In this document: piece after piece, positions 7,375 through 15,725 of the stretch
How the letters are laid out: every line of letters begins with the position of its first letter
Position numbering within the stretch: position 1 is the stretch's first letter
From: Collimonas antrihumi
Lineage (GTDB): Bacteria > Pseudomonadota > Gammaproteobacteria > Burkholderiales > Burkholderiaceae_D
Direction: 5' to 3'
Assembly (NCBI RefSeq): GCF_018304965.1
Contig: NZ_JAGQED010000009.1
Location: forward strand, 62,001 to 126,000
Length of the DNA: 64,000 nucleotides
The notes under the pieces: generated by a model
Databases searched by the model: none
What the model was told of the DNA's origin: nothing
What the model saw: the letters and a program-made list of their open reading frames with translations, nothing else
Translations under genes and position numbers: made by a program

Positions 7375-9606
7375 ATGTCGCAATTTCGTTCTTCCATGTT
7401 GGCAAGCGCGCTTTCTCTGGCGTTTTCAGCACCTCCTGCAAGCGCTCAAACGCCACCCGAATCCGACCAGAAAAAAAGCCATCCCAATGCGACTCTTCAG
7501 CCTGCGCCGACAACTGAACATGAACTAGCGCCGATGGAAGTAACCGCCCAACGGACCAAAAGCAATTTAATGCGCCCGACGCGCCAGGTCAATGTGATCG
7601 AGCACGAGGAGTTGGAGGAGCTACGCCAGGGCTCCGGCAGTTTCGCCACGCTGTTGAGCAAAATCATACCTGGCATGGCAGACTCCAGTCACACCGTCAG
7701 TGACTTCGGGCAAACGCTGCGCGGCCGGAATATGCTGGTGCTGGTGGACGGTATTCCACTCAACACAAATCGGGACTCTGCTCGAAACCTGGCCAGCATT
7801 AATCCCGCCAGCATTCAGAAAGTAGAAGTTCTGCGGGGCAGCAGCGCGATCTACGGCAGCGGTGCGACCGGCGGCATTATCTACGTGACATCGCGTCCCG
7901 CCGGTGGCGAACCCTATGCCGAGACCACGTTTTCAGCGACATCGCCGCTATCCCGTTTAGGCAAAGACGGGCTGGGTGGGCAGGTTCAGCATTATCTTTC
8001 AGGTAGCAACGGCATCATCGATTACGCACTGAATATCGACGTGCAGCATATCGGCGCATCGTACGATGGCCGCGGAAATCGCCTCGCGCCGGAACCAAGC
8101 CAGGGCGATCTGTTCGATAGCAACTCTTATAATATTGGCGGAAAAATCGGCATGCGCATCGATCGCGATCAGCGCCTGCAATTTGCAGCAAGCCACTACG
8201 ATGCTAAGCAAGATACTGACTATGGGTCCGATCCCGCGGTTGCCAAACTTGCTGCAGGAACAGCGACCGCGCACGCCATCAAAGGCCTGCAACTCGCGGA
8301 TCAAAACCAGATCAAGAACACCTTGTTAAGCGCCGATTATCAGCATCAGGATTTTTTTGGCAGCACGCTCTCTGCCCAACTTTACTATCGCGATTTTTTC
8401 ACACGCTTCCCGCCATTCGATGCACGTGCAGTCGCGACCCGCGGCAACAACGTGGATCAAGTGATGCAGAACACCAGCGCGCTTGGCAGCCGCGTGACGC
8501 TCAAGACGCCTTTGACTGCTGACAAGAAAACCCAACTGACCTGGGGCATGGACTTTAACCAGGAACGCAGCGATATGCCACTCGACATTTTCAATGCGGC
8601 TGCCTATGACGCCAGCGGCGGCCTGGCATTCAACAAGATCGGCACCCTGACCTACATGCCGTCGCTGACCACGCGCAGCATCGGCGCCTTCGGCCAACTG
8701 CAGCACAAGTTCAACCAGCAATGGTCGCTGGAAGGCGGCGTGCGATATGAACGCGCCAATGCCAGGTTCAACGATTTCATCCCGTTGTCTCAATCCCGCG
8801 CAGCGAATCCGCAAGCGGTCAAAGGTGGTTCAGTCAGTTACGGCTCATGGCTGCTGAATGTCGGCGCTACGTATGCGCCGGTGAAACGGCAAGAATTCTA
8901 TGCCTCGTTCAGCCAAGGCTTCCAGCTGCCGGATATCGGCCTGCAGATCAGGAATGCCACGCCACGCTTCGACATCGCGTCGTCCAATCTCGAACCTGTG
9001 ACAACCGACAATTATGAAATGGGCTGGCGCGGCGCATTTGACAATGTGCTGACCTCAATGGCGGTGTTTTACACAACCTCCAGGCTGGGCGACGTACAGA
9101 GCTTCAACAATGGTCTGATCCTGACCCGTACCAGCGAAAAAATCCTGGGTGTCGAAGGTAGCCTGGATTATTTACCGGATGATTCCGTGTGGGGTGCGGG
9201 TGGCACCATGACCTGGATGCGCGGTCGCGAGCTGCCGCAAAACGCTGTCAGCGATCAGGTCATGACCGGCTATCGCATCCCGCCGCTGAAACTGACCAGC
9301 TATATCCAATACAAGCCGAACAGCCGCTGGAGCAATCGTTTGCAGGCCACCTATTTTGCGGCACGGGATTATCGATTGAACGGCCAGAACAGCTTTGGCC
9401 GCAGGGAAGTCGGCAGCTATACGACGCTTGATCTCATCAGCCGTTACCAGCTTGGCAAAAAGGATACGATCAGCGGCGGCGTAGAGAACCTGCTCAACCG
9501 CTACTACTATCCGCTATACAGTCAGCTGATGCGCAATAGCAACAATACCAGCCGCCTGCCAGCCCCGGGAGCGCTGCTGAAAGTAAGTTACAGCCATGTC
9601 TGGTAA
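7375..9606 (+). CDS. TonB-dependent outer-membrane receptor, probably iron-siderophore
   Basis: 743-aa outer-membrane receptor. A signal peptide (about 25 residues, ending PPASAQ) is followed by a plug domain from about residue 60 (QVNVIEHEELEELRQ, LVLVDGIPLN, KVEVLRGSSAIYGSGATGG) and a 22-strand beta-barrel. The protein ends SYSHVW, an aromatic C-terminus typical of barrel assembly substrates. The Fur box at 7263-7281 makes a role in ferric-siderophore or haem uptake likely. No siderophore synthesis gene, periplasmic binding protein, TonB or regulator lies next to it, so the ligand is unknown and it may serve a siderophore made by other organisms. Confidence 0.93.
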   Translation: MSQFRSSMLASALSLAFSAPPASAQTPPESDQKKSHPNATLQPAPTTEHELAPMEVTAQRTKSNLMRPTRQVNVIEHEELEELRQGSGSFATLLSKIIPGMADSSHTVSDFGQTLRGRNMLVLVDGIPLNTNRDSARNLASINPASIQKVEVLRGSSAIYGSGATGGIIYVTSRPAGGEPYAETTFSATSPLSRLGKDGLGGQVQHYLSGSNGIIDYALNIDVQHIGASYDGRGNRLAPEPSQGDLFDSNSYNIGGKIGMRIDRDQRLQFAASHYDAKQDTDYGSDPAVAKLAAGTATAHAIKGLQLADQNQIKNTLLSADYQHQDFFGSTLSAQLYYRDFFTRFPPFDARAVATRGNNVDQVMQNTSALGSRVTLKTPLTADKKTQLTWGMDFNQERSDMPLDIFNAAAYDASGGLAFNKIGTLTYMPSLTTRSIGAFGQLQHKFNQQWSLEGGVRYERANARFNDFIPLSQSRAANPQAVKGGSVSYGSWLLNVGATYAPVKRQEFYASFSQGFQLPDIGLQIRNATPRFDIASSNLEPVTTDNYEMGWRGAFDNVLTSMAVFYTTSRLGDVQSFNNGLILTRTSEKILGVEGSLDYLPDDSVWGAGGTMTWMRGRELPQNAVSDQVMTGYRIPPLKLTSYIQYKPNSRWSNRLQATYFAARDYRLNGQNSFGRREVGSYTTLDLISRYQLGKKDTISGGVENLLNRYYYPLYSQLMRNSNNTSRLPAPGALLKVSYSHVW

Positions 9607-9641
9607 GAGCTTCGGTCAACGCAACTGACGATGCGGGAGGT

Positions 9642-9678
9642 GGCGTAATGTAATTGCTGCGTGCAATTACATTACGCC
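9642..9678. terminator. 15-bp inverted repeat at convergent gene ends
   Basis: Perfect arms GGCGTAATGTAATTG (9642-9656) and CAATTACATTACGCC (9664-9678) around a 7-nt loop, lying between the convergent TonB receptor and hydrolase genes. The stop codon of the hydrolase is inside the right arm. There is no T tract, so it is only a candidate bidirectional terminator or RNA-end hairpin. Confidence 0.6.
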
Positions 9679-10214
9679 AATGCCACCTGCCCCACCAGAG
9701 CCTGCAATAAAGACTGGCCGTACAGCCAGTCGCCGAGATTGGATTCGGCGTTGATGTGTCCAAGCGCGCCGGCGTCGACGTATGCCGATCCCCAGACTTG
9801 CGCCCAGTGACGGGCGCGCCGGCTTTCCATCCACGGATCGTTGAGGCTGCCGACCACGATCGACGGCACCGGCAGGCGTCCGTTCACCGCCGCGCTGACG
9901 TCGAATTTGTCCGGATCGGCAGGCGCCACCAGCAAGGCCCCGGCCAGATTCGGAATCTCGTTCAAGGCGCTGTGCACCGTAGTCAGGCAGCCAAAACTAT
10001 GGGCGATCGCCAAAGCCGGTTGCTCTGACTGCCGCAACTGGCGCTGCAAGCGTTCCGACCAGACTTCCAGCACCGGCGCATCCCAGTGCGCCTGTTCAAC
10101 CCGTTCGAAGCCTGGATATAGCCGCTGCCATCGCGATTGCCAATGCAGCGGGCCGCTGTTATACAGCCCCGGCACTACCAACACACGAAACGATGAGAGC
10201 GTATTCATGTTCAA
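9672..10214 (-). CDS. RBBP9/YdeN-family serine hydrolase
   Basis: 180-aa alpha/beta hydrolase of the RBBP9/YdeN (DUF1234-like, PF06821) family. The N-terminal VLVVPGLYNSGPLHWQSRW contains the family HW signature. The nucleophile is Ser in AHSFGC, the acid is Asp in SLNDPWM, and the base is His in GHINAESN, so the triad is complete. The length is normal for the family. Its start overlaps the upstream EAL-like gene by four bases (ATGA), indicating translational coupling at the tail of the leftward sulfonate region. The substrate is unknown. Confidence 0.88.
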   Translation of the reverse strand: MNMNTLSSFRVLVVPGLYNSGPLHWQSRWQRLYPGFERVEQAHWDAPVLEVWSERLQRQLRQSEQPALAIAHSFGCLTTVHSALNEIPNLAGALLVAPADPDKFDVSAAVNGRLPVPSIVVGSLNDPWMESRRARHWAQVWGSAYVDAGALGHINAESNLGDWLYGQSLLQALVGQVALA

Positions 10215-11107
10215 TTTCTGTCAAGTGTCTCTGTCGATATGCCATCTTGCTGCAACGGCGCGGAATCGGCAAATGCATGCAACGCCGCCTGCGGCAGATC
10301 CCACAAAAAACCTTGCCCATGCAAGGGATGGGCGCTGATCCTTGCCAGTTGCTGCAGCACCTCCAGATCGCGCGCCTTTTCAAGGCGCTTGAAAATCACG
10401 CGGATTCCACGCGTCGCGCAATTTTCCAGCAAGCGCGTAGTCTGCTCGTCATGCGTGACACCGCGCGCATCGATCTTGATCACATCCGGTTTCACTCTTT
10501 CCAGCAAGCTCGCGGCTTGCGCCACGTCGTCGGCATTTACCGCGAGCCGGAAATGATTGCGCCGGTAATTGTCCAGCACATAGTTTAGCAGCCAGCCCTG
10601 GTTCTCGGCAATGGTCGGCAGCTGCAGCACTATCCTGTCATGCGGCAGACCGAGCAAATTCAGGATACGCCGAAACGCCATGCCGTGATTGCTGTCGACC
10701 GCAGCCAGCAAACGTGCGTGCACGCTCAGGTATAAATCGCCCGCCACAGCTTCTTCCTGCCGATAGAAATTGATCGAATGCAGCATGCGGCACAGACGAT
10801 CCAGCTCAATCGATTCGTCGTCGCTGGCCGCATGGTCCAGTAATTTCCACAGATACAGGCCGTTGTCGCTGGCCGAATAGCTATGGGCAAAACCCTCATG
10901 CCCGATGATGGCGCCCTTGCCCGTACCAGCTTCAATCCGGCGCAAAGGCTGGAATACGCTGGTCAGCGTGGTATTGAAATAACGTCCCTGCGCACGGCCG
11001 TCGCCATCCAGCCAGACCCGGCAATCGCTACGGGGTTCGTCGTGGTTCGGGTCATCCCTGGCGCCGTTCAAACGGGCCAGATACTGCTCCAGAGCGGGAA
11101 AGGACAT
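10211..11107 (-). CDS. degenerate EAL-domain protein
   Basis: 298-aa cytoplasmic protein with one EAL fold (about residues 45-285) and no GGDEF or sensor domain. The signature EAL reads EGF (GHEGFAHSYS). The later DDFG-like loop reads NADDVA, KxD is kept in DVIKIDARG, and the catalytic EGVE-like position reads KRLEK. Loss of key metal ligands suggests it binds or scaffolds rather than hydrolyses cyclic-di-GMP. It follows the ssu/mop genes and is coupled by a 4-base overlap to the downstream hydrolase. It could act as a regulator or be evolving freely. The fold assignment is secure; inactivity is inferred. Confidence 0.8.
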   Translation of the reverse strand: MSFPALEQYLARLNGARDDPNHDEPRSDCRVWLDGDGRAQGRYFNTTLTSVFQPLRRIEAGTGKGAIIGHEGFAHSYSASDNGLYLWKLLDHAASDDESIELDRLCRMLHSINFYRQEEAVAGDLYLSVHARLLAAVDSNHGMAFRRILNLLGLPHDRIVLQLPTIAENQGWLLNYVLDNYRRNHFRLAVNADDVAQAASLLERVKPDVIKIDARGVTHDEQTTRLLENCATRGIRVIFKRLEKARDLEVLQQLARISAHPLHGQGFLWDLPQAALHAFADSAPLQQDGISTETLDRN

Positions 11108-11140
11108 GGCTTATCTCGATATGACGAATAGTCGGGAGGG

Positions 11141-11181
11141 TGACGCTGAGACCGATGACGCTGAGACCGATGACGCTCAGA
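11141..11181. repeat. 15-bp tandem repeat at the mop stop codon
   Basis: Two exact units TGACGCTGAGACCGA (11141-11155, 11156-11170) and a partial third unit TGACGCTCAGA that contains the stop codon of the second mop gene. It lies between that gene and the EAL-like gene. Confidence 0.88.
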
Positions 11182-11392
11182 TCTTGGCGATCGATACTTC
11201 GGTGGCTTTTACCAGCGCCACCACTTCGGTGCCGATCACCAGCCCCAGGTCCTTGACCGAACGGGTAGTGATCACCGAAGTGACGATGCCGGCCGGTGTC
11301 TCGACATCGACTTCCGACACCACGGTGCCTTCGATGATTGCCTTGATCTTGCCTTTGAACTGATTACGTACATTGATAGCCTGGATAGTCAT
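11177..11392 (-). CDS. ssuF: molybdopterin/oxyanion-binding Mop protein (SsuF-like), copy 2
   Basis: 71-aa single TOBE/Mop domain protein (MTIQAINVRNQFKGKI start, TTRSVKDLGLVIG core, ending LVKATEVSIAKI). Mop proteins assemble as hexamers that bind molybdate or similar oxyanions. In Pseudomonas putida a Mop-like gene, ssuF, closes the ssu operon and is needed for sulfonate use; the position here matches. It is a tandem duplicate of the neighbouring upstream gene, with 53 of 71 residues identical by eye. It is the last ssu gene before the EAL-like gene. The symbol is by synteny. Confidence 0.85.
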   Translation of the reverse strand: MTIQAINVRNQFKGKIKAIIEGTVVSEVDVETPAGIVTSVITTRSVKDLGLVIGTEVVALVKATEVSIAKI

Positions 11393-11454
11393 GATTTTTT
11401 CCTGAAAAGATACGGACGAACAAAGAATGAATGTAATTTGCTGATTGCAAAAAA

Positions 11455-11670
11455 TTACAATTTGGCGATCGATACTTCAGTGGCCTTCACCAGCGCCACC
11501 ACTTCCGATCCGACCACCAGTCCCAGATCGCGTACCGAGCGGGTGGTGATGACTGAGGAAACGATGCCGGACGGGGTTTCGATGTCGAGCGCGGATAACA
11601 CCTCATCCTCGGTGATGCTCTGGATCCTGCCGCGGAACTGGTTGCGGACGTTAATTGCCTGGATGCTCAT
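11455..11670 (-). CDS. ssuF: molybdopterin/oxyanion-binding Mop protein (SsuF-like), copy 1
   Basis: 71-aa TOBE/Mop domain protein (start MSIQAINVRNQFRGRI, core TTRSVRDLGLVVG). A ribosome site AGGAGAAATC precedes the ATG. It sits 77 bases after the ssuB stop codon, in the position of P. putida ssuF, and is followed by a second copy of itself. Changes between copies are mostly conservative, indicating two functional proteins rather than one decaying copy. Whether the two form mixed oligomers or bind different oxyanions cannot be told. Confidence 0.87.
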   Translation of the reverse strand: MSIQAINVRNQFRGRIQSITEDEVLSALDIETPSGIVSSVITTRSVRDLGLVVGSEVVALVKATEVSIAKL

Positions 11671-11723
11671 GATTTCTCCTTTGGTGATACGGTTACATCA
11701 AAATGACGTCGAAACAGCTTCAG

Positions 11724-11745
11724 AATTACGCCCAAATTACGCACG
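11724..11745. repeat. 11-bp direct repeat next to ssuB stop
   Basis: Two adjacent units AATTACGCCCA and AATTACGCACG (9 of 11 identical), ending two bases from the ssuB stop codon. It belongs to the stop-adjacent tandem-repeat pattern of this window. Confidence 0.7.
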
Positions 11746-11747
11746 GA

Positions 11748-12596
11748 TCAGATAGCCCAGCCAACCTGGCTTACCGTCCGCTGCAGCGAGATATCACCCA
11801 ACGCCGAATCAAGCCGTGGCGCCGGATGCTTCAACACGCGCGCCAGGATCCGCTCTTCCAGTTGCGCAAAAGCCAGGTTGCCGCGGGCTCGCGGACGCGG
11901 CAGGCTGATCCGTTCATCCAGTGTGATTTCACCGTCTTCGATCAGCAACACGCGATCCGCCAGGGCAATCGCCTCTTGCACATCATGCGTTACCAGCACG
12001 GCGGTAAACCCGCGCTCCTTCCACAACGACTCGATCAGTTGCTGCATTTCGATACGGGTCAAGGCATCCAGCGCGCCGAGCGGTTCATCCAGCAGTAGCA
12101 GTTCCGGGTCATGCACCAGCGCCCGCGCCAACGCTACCCGCTGCCGCTGGCCGCCGGACAATACTGCCGGCCACTCGCTGGCGCGGTCTTCAAGGCCGAC
12201 CTGGTTCAAGGCTCTGAGCGAAGCCAGCGAAGCGCGCGGCAAACCCAGGCCGACATTGTTCAATACGCGTTTCCACGGCAACAGGCGCGAATCCTGAAAC
12301 ATGATGCGGATTTCAGGCTTATTTTCACGCGCGCCGAAGCCGATGCTGCCGTTGCTTGGCCGTTCCAGCCCGGCGATCAAGCGCAGTAATGTACTTTTAC
12401 CGCAACCGCTACGGCCGACAATGGCAACAAATTCACCAGCAGCGATCCCGACATTGAGCGTCTTCAATACCTCCCGTCCGGCGTACGACTTGGACAGCGA
12501 GCGCACTCGAATGCCGACACCACGACCAGTATTAAGCTGAACTGCAGCATTGACTTCGGCATTTTCAACAGGATCAATTTGCATCTTCCCACCCAC
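11748..12596 (-). CDS. ssuB: aliphatic sulfonate ABC transporter ATP-binding protein
   Basis: 282-aa ABC ATPase that powers sulfonate import with SsuC and SsuA. Walker A is [12 protein letters not shown], the Q loop is [12 protein letters not shown], the signature is [15 protein letters not shown], Walker B is [12 protein letters not shown] and the switch His is in VTHDVQEA. The N-terminal extension of about 25 residues before the ABC core is common in SsuB. It lies 27 bases after ssuC in the ssuE-A-A-D-C-B-F order. Confidence 0.94.
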   Translation of the reverse strand: MGGKMQIDPVENAEVNAAVQLNTGRGVGIRVRSLSKSYAGREVLKTLNVGIAAGEFVAIVGRSGCGKSTLLRLIAGLERPSNGSIGFGARENKPEIRIMFQDSRLLPWKRVLNNVGLGLPRASLASLRALNQVGLEDRASEWPAVLSGGQRQRVALARALVHDPELLLLDEPLGALDALTRIEMQQLIESLWKERGFTAVLVTHDVQEAIALADRVLLIEDGEITLDERISLPRPRARGNLAFAQLEERILARVLKHPAPRLDSALGDISLQRTVSQVGWAI

Positions 12597-12623
12597 CTTG
12601 GATAAATTTCATTTGCGACGTAT

Positions 12624-13466
12624 TCACTGGTAACCCGGATGCCAGCGCAGCCAGTAACGCTCCAGCAGGCGCGCCAGGATATCGGCCAGCTTGCCCAGCA
12701 AGGCATAGAGCAAGATACCTACCAGCACCACATCGGTTTGCAAGAATTCACGCGCATTCATGGTCATGTAGCCTATGCCCGCCTGTGCCGAGATGGTTTC
12801 GGCGACGATCAGCAAGACCCACACCAGGCCCAGTGCGAAGCGCACGCCGACCAGTATCGACGGCAAAGCACCTGGCAAGATCACATCGCGATACAACGGC
12901 CAGCCGGACAAGGCGTAACTCTTGGCCATCTCGATCAAACCCTTGTCTACCGAGCGAATGCCATGGAAGGTATTCAGATACACCGGGAAAAATACGCCTA
13001 TCGATACCAGGAACAGCTTTGACGATTCATCGATGCCGAACCACAGGATCACCAACGGGATCAGAGCCAGCGCCGGAATATTGCGGATCATCTGGATGCT
13101 GGTATCGAGCAGGGTTTCCGCCTGCTTGAACGTCCCGGTCAGCAAACCCAGCAACAAACCCAGGCCGCCACCCACGGCAAACCCGGAAATCGCACGCCAG
13201 GCGCTGATCCGCACATGCGTCCAAAGTTCGCCGGACAGCGCCAATGACCATGCGGCGCGCGCCACGGCCCAAGGCTCTGGCAAGATCCGGCTCGACAGCC
13301 AGCCGACCTTGGCGGCAAACTCCCAGGCCAAAATCAAAGCCACCGGCAACAGCCACGGCAACAGACGTTCTTTCCAGATCTGTATAACCTTCGCCCGCTG
13401 ATTCGCTGCGTGTCCTGCAGTGCGGCTGCCATGCGCCGGGGCTGCCGCTGTAATGATTGCGCTCAT
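12624..13466 (-). CDS. ssuC: aliphatic sulfonate ABC transporter permease
   Basis: 280-aa inner-membrane permease with about six transmembrane segments. The BPD_transp_1 domain has the EAA loop (GWPLYRDVILPGALPSILVG) that docks on SsuB. It is preceded by a basic N-terminal region of about 40 residues. It is flanked by ssuD upstream and ssuB downstream with short gaps, consistent with one transcript. Substrates of the family are alkanesulfonates used as a sulfur source when sulfate is limiting. Confidence 0.93.
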   Translation of the reverse strand: MSAIITAAAPAHGSRTAGHAANQRAKVIQIWKERLLPWLLPVALILAWEFAAKVGWLSSRILPEPWAVARAAWSLALSGELWTHVRISAWRAISGFAVGGGLGLLLGLLTGTFKQAETLLDTSIQMIRNIPALALIPLVILWFGIDESSKLFLVSIGVFFPVYLNTFHGIRSVDKGLIEMAKSYALSGWPLYRDVILPGALPSILVGVRFALGLVWVLLIVAETISAQAGIGYMTMNAREFLQTDVVLVGILLYALLGKLADILARLLERYWLRWHPGYQ

Positions 13467-13490
13467 AGTTGCTCCTTCAAATCGGTCCCT

Positions 13491-14639
13491 TCAACTTTGC
13501 GATGCTTTCGGCAGCAAACCGTTGGCAATCACCTCGCCAAATGGCCCCGTCAGCGCTTGCTCGCCGGTAGCCGCGCGCCCTTTGCCCAATAGCGGGAAAA
13601 CCAGTTCGGCAAAACGGTAAGACTCTTCCAGATGCGGATAGCCCGAAAGAATGAATGTGTCTATGCCCAGCGCCGCATATTCCTGCATCCGTTCAGCCAC
13701 GGTTTCCGCGTCGCCGACCAGCGCAGTGCCGGCGCCGCCGCGCACCAGGCCAACGCCGGCCCACAGGTTTGGCGAAACTTCCAGCTTGTCGCGACGGCCG
13801 CCATGCAAAGCCGCCATGCGCCGTTGTCCTTCCGAATCCATCTTGGAAAATGCCGCCTGCGCCCTGGCAATGACATCATCATCGACATGGCTGATCAATT
13901 CCTCTACCGCTGCCCATGCCGCCTGATTGGTTTCCCGCACAATCACATGCAGGCGAATCCCGAAGCGCACGGTGCGGCCATGTTTGGCAGCGCGTGCACG
14001 AATATCGGCAATTTTTTCAGCCACCGCGGCTGGCGGCTCGCCCCAGGTCAGGTAGACATCAACCTGCTCCGCAGCCAGTTCATGCGCCGGTTCCGAGGAG
14101 CCGCCGAAATATAAAGGTGGATATGGCTTCTGCACCGGCGGATAAAGTGTCTTCGCGCCCTTGACCTTGATGTGCTTGCCGATGAAGTTGTAACCGGACT
14201 CGCCGCCCTCGCCAGACAAAGCGCCGCGCCATACTTTCAGGAATTCCGAAGAAATTTCATAACGCTCGGCATGTTCGGCGAACAAGCCGTCGGCTTCCAG
14301 TTCAGCCTGGTCGCCACCGGTAACCACGTTGATCAACAAACGTCCGTTCGACAAGCGATCGAAAGTCGACGCCATGCGGATCGCCAGGCCTGGCGTGCTC
14401 AAGCCGGGCCGGATCGCCACCAGGAATTTCAGGCGCTGGGTGAAGCCGAGCAAACTGGAGGCGACTACCCAAGCATCTTCACAAGAGCGCCCGGTCGGCA
14501 GCAATACACCGTCATAACCGAGGGTATCGGCAGCCACTGCGATTTGCTTCATGTAATCGAAATTGACCGGGCGCGCCCCTTGGGAGGTGCCGAGATAACG
14601 ACTGTCGCCGTGGGTAGGAATAAACCAGAAAACGTTCAT
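13491..14639 (-). CDS. ssuD: FMNH2-dependent alkanesulfonate monooxygenase
   Basis: 382-aa bacterial-luciferase-fold monooxygenase, the same length as E. coli SsuD (381 aa). It cleaves the C-S bond of alkanesulfonates to aldehyde and sulfite using FMNH2 supplied by SsuE. Family features include the N-terminal [16 protein letters not shown], the [18 protein letters not shown] flavin/phosphate region and [20 protein letters not shown]. It is placed between the solute-binding genes and ssuC as in E. coli. The partner reductase ssuE is upstream in the same cluster. Confidence 0.96.
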   Translation of the reverse strand: MNVFWFIPTHGDSRYLGTSQGARPVNFDYMKQIAVAADTLGYDGVLLPTGRSCEDAWVVASSLLGFTQRLKFLVAIRPGLSTPGLAIRMASTFDRLSNGRLLINVVTGGDQAELEADGLFAEHAERYEISSEFLKVWRGALSGEGGESGYNFIGKHIKVKGAKTLYPPVQKPYPPLYFGGSSEPAHELAAEQVDVYLTWGEPPAAVAEKIADIRARAAKHGRTVRFGIRLHVIVRETNQAAWAAVEELISHVDDDVIARAQAAFSKMDSEGQRRMAALHGGRRDKLEVSPNLWAGVGLVRGGAGTALVGDAETVAERMQEYAALGIDTFILSGYPHLEESYRFAELVFPLLGKGRAATGEQALTGPFGEVIANGLLPKASQS

Positions 14640-14693
14640 GACTGCTTCCGTATCGATTGATTAATCTGTACTTCGTCATCTATTCTTCGAATT

Positions 14694-15701
14694 TCACTGC
14701 CGCGCCAGCGGCACATTCTTTGGCTGCCAGACGATATCGGCCACCTTGACAGCGCGCGGGATCAAGCCGATTTCCTTGAAACTGTCGGCGACACGCTGCT
14801 GGTCGATCACCATGGCCGAACTGATTACCGCGGTCGGCGATGGATTGGCGCGGCGGCTCAGGAACAGATGCACGGTCGCCAGGTTCAAGCCGCTGACATC
14901 GGAAATCAATTGCGCCACTTCCTTGCGATTTTTTTGCACGTAGCGATCGGCCTTGGTCAGTTCATCCAGCAAGCTCAGCACCGTGCCGGGATAGCTTTCA
15001 GCAAAACCGCGCGCCGCCAGATAGAAGGAATTATTGTTGGACAAACCGCGGCCGGTGCTCAGGACTCGCGGTTTGAAACTCAACTCGGCGGCACCGTAAT
15101 ACGGATCCCAGATCGCCCAGGCGTCGACGCTGCCACGTTCGAACGCGGCGCGCGCATCGGCCGGCGCCAGATAAATCGGCTGGATGTCGGTCCACGCCAG
15201 GCCAGCTTTCTTCACCGCCTGCACCAGCAGGAAGTGCGCGCTGGACCCCTTTTGCAAAGCGATCCGCTTGCCTTTCAAATCCGCCAGGGTTTTGATGGCC
15301 GAAGCGGGCGGCACCAATATCGCAGAACTCTCAGGCTTCGGCGGCTCGGCGCCTACGTATAGCAAATCCTTGTTGGCGGCCTGTGCAAACACCGGTGGGC
15401 TATCCCCGGTCATGCCGAAATCAAGACTGCCAGCGGACAATGCCTCCAGCAACTGCGGACCGGCGGGAAATTCCAGCCAGACTATCTTGCTGTTCTTGAA
15501 GCGTTGTTCCAGCGTGCTGCGTTGTTTCAGGACCACCAGGTTGACCGCGCTTTTTTGAAAGCCGATGCGTATCTGTTCAGGTTCTTTTTTATCGGCCAGA
15601 GGTTGCGCTTGCAACGGGCCTGGCAACAACAAAGCTGCTAATAATGGAAACGTCAATGGAAACGCCAGGAGCAAGCGGCGACGGAAGGAAGCGATAACCA
15701 T
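14694..15701 (-). CDS. ssuA: sulfonate ABC transporter substrate-binding protein, second SsuA
   Basis: About 335-aa periplasmic binding protein with a signal peptide (RRRLLLAFPLTFPLLAALLL, ending near LQAQP). Core family stretches are IRIGFQKSAVNLVVLK, FPAGPQLLEALSAG, GDSPPVFAQAA and PIYLAPADARAAFERG. The ATG at 15701 with GAGAAGG upstream is preferred over an in-frame TTG at 15719. It is the second of two adjacent ssuA genes. The two are clearly paralogous but well diverged, so they may widen the range of sulfonates or taurine-like compounds taken up through one permease. Confidence 0.9.
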   Translation of the reverse strand: MVIASFRRRLLLAFPLTFPLLAALLLPGPLQAQPLADKKEPEQIRIGFQKSAVNLVVLKQRSTLEQRFKNSKIVWLEFPAGPQLLEALSAGSLDFGMTGDSPPVFAQAANKDLLYVGAEPPKPESSAILVPPASAIKTLADLKGKRIALQKGSSAHFLLVQAVKKAGLAWTDIQPIYLAPADARAAFERGSVDAWAIWDPYYGAAELSFKPRVLSTGRGLSNNNSFYLAARGFAESYPGTVLSLLDELTKADRYVQKNRKEVAQLISDVSGLNLATVHLFLSRRANPSPTAVISSAMVIDQQRVADSFKEIGLIPRAVKVADIVWQPKNVPLARQ

Positions 15702-15725
15702 GATGTCCGGCCTTCTCAAGATTTA

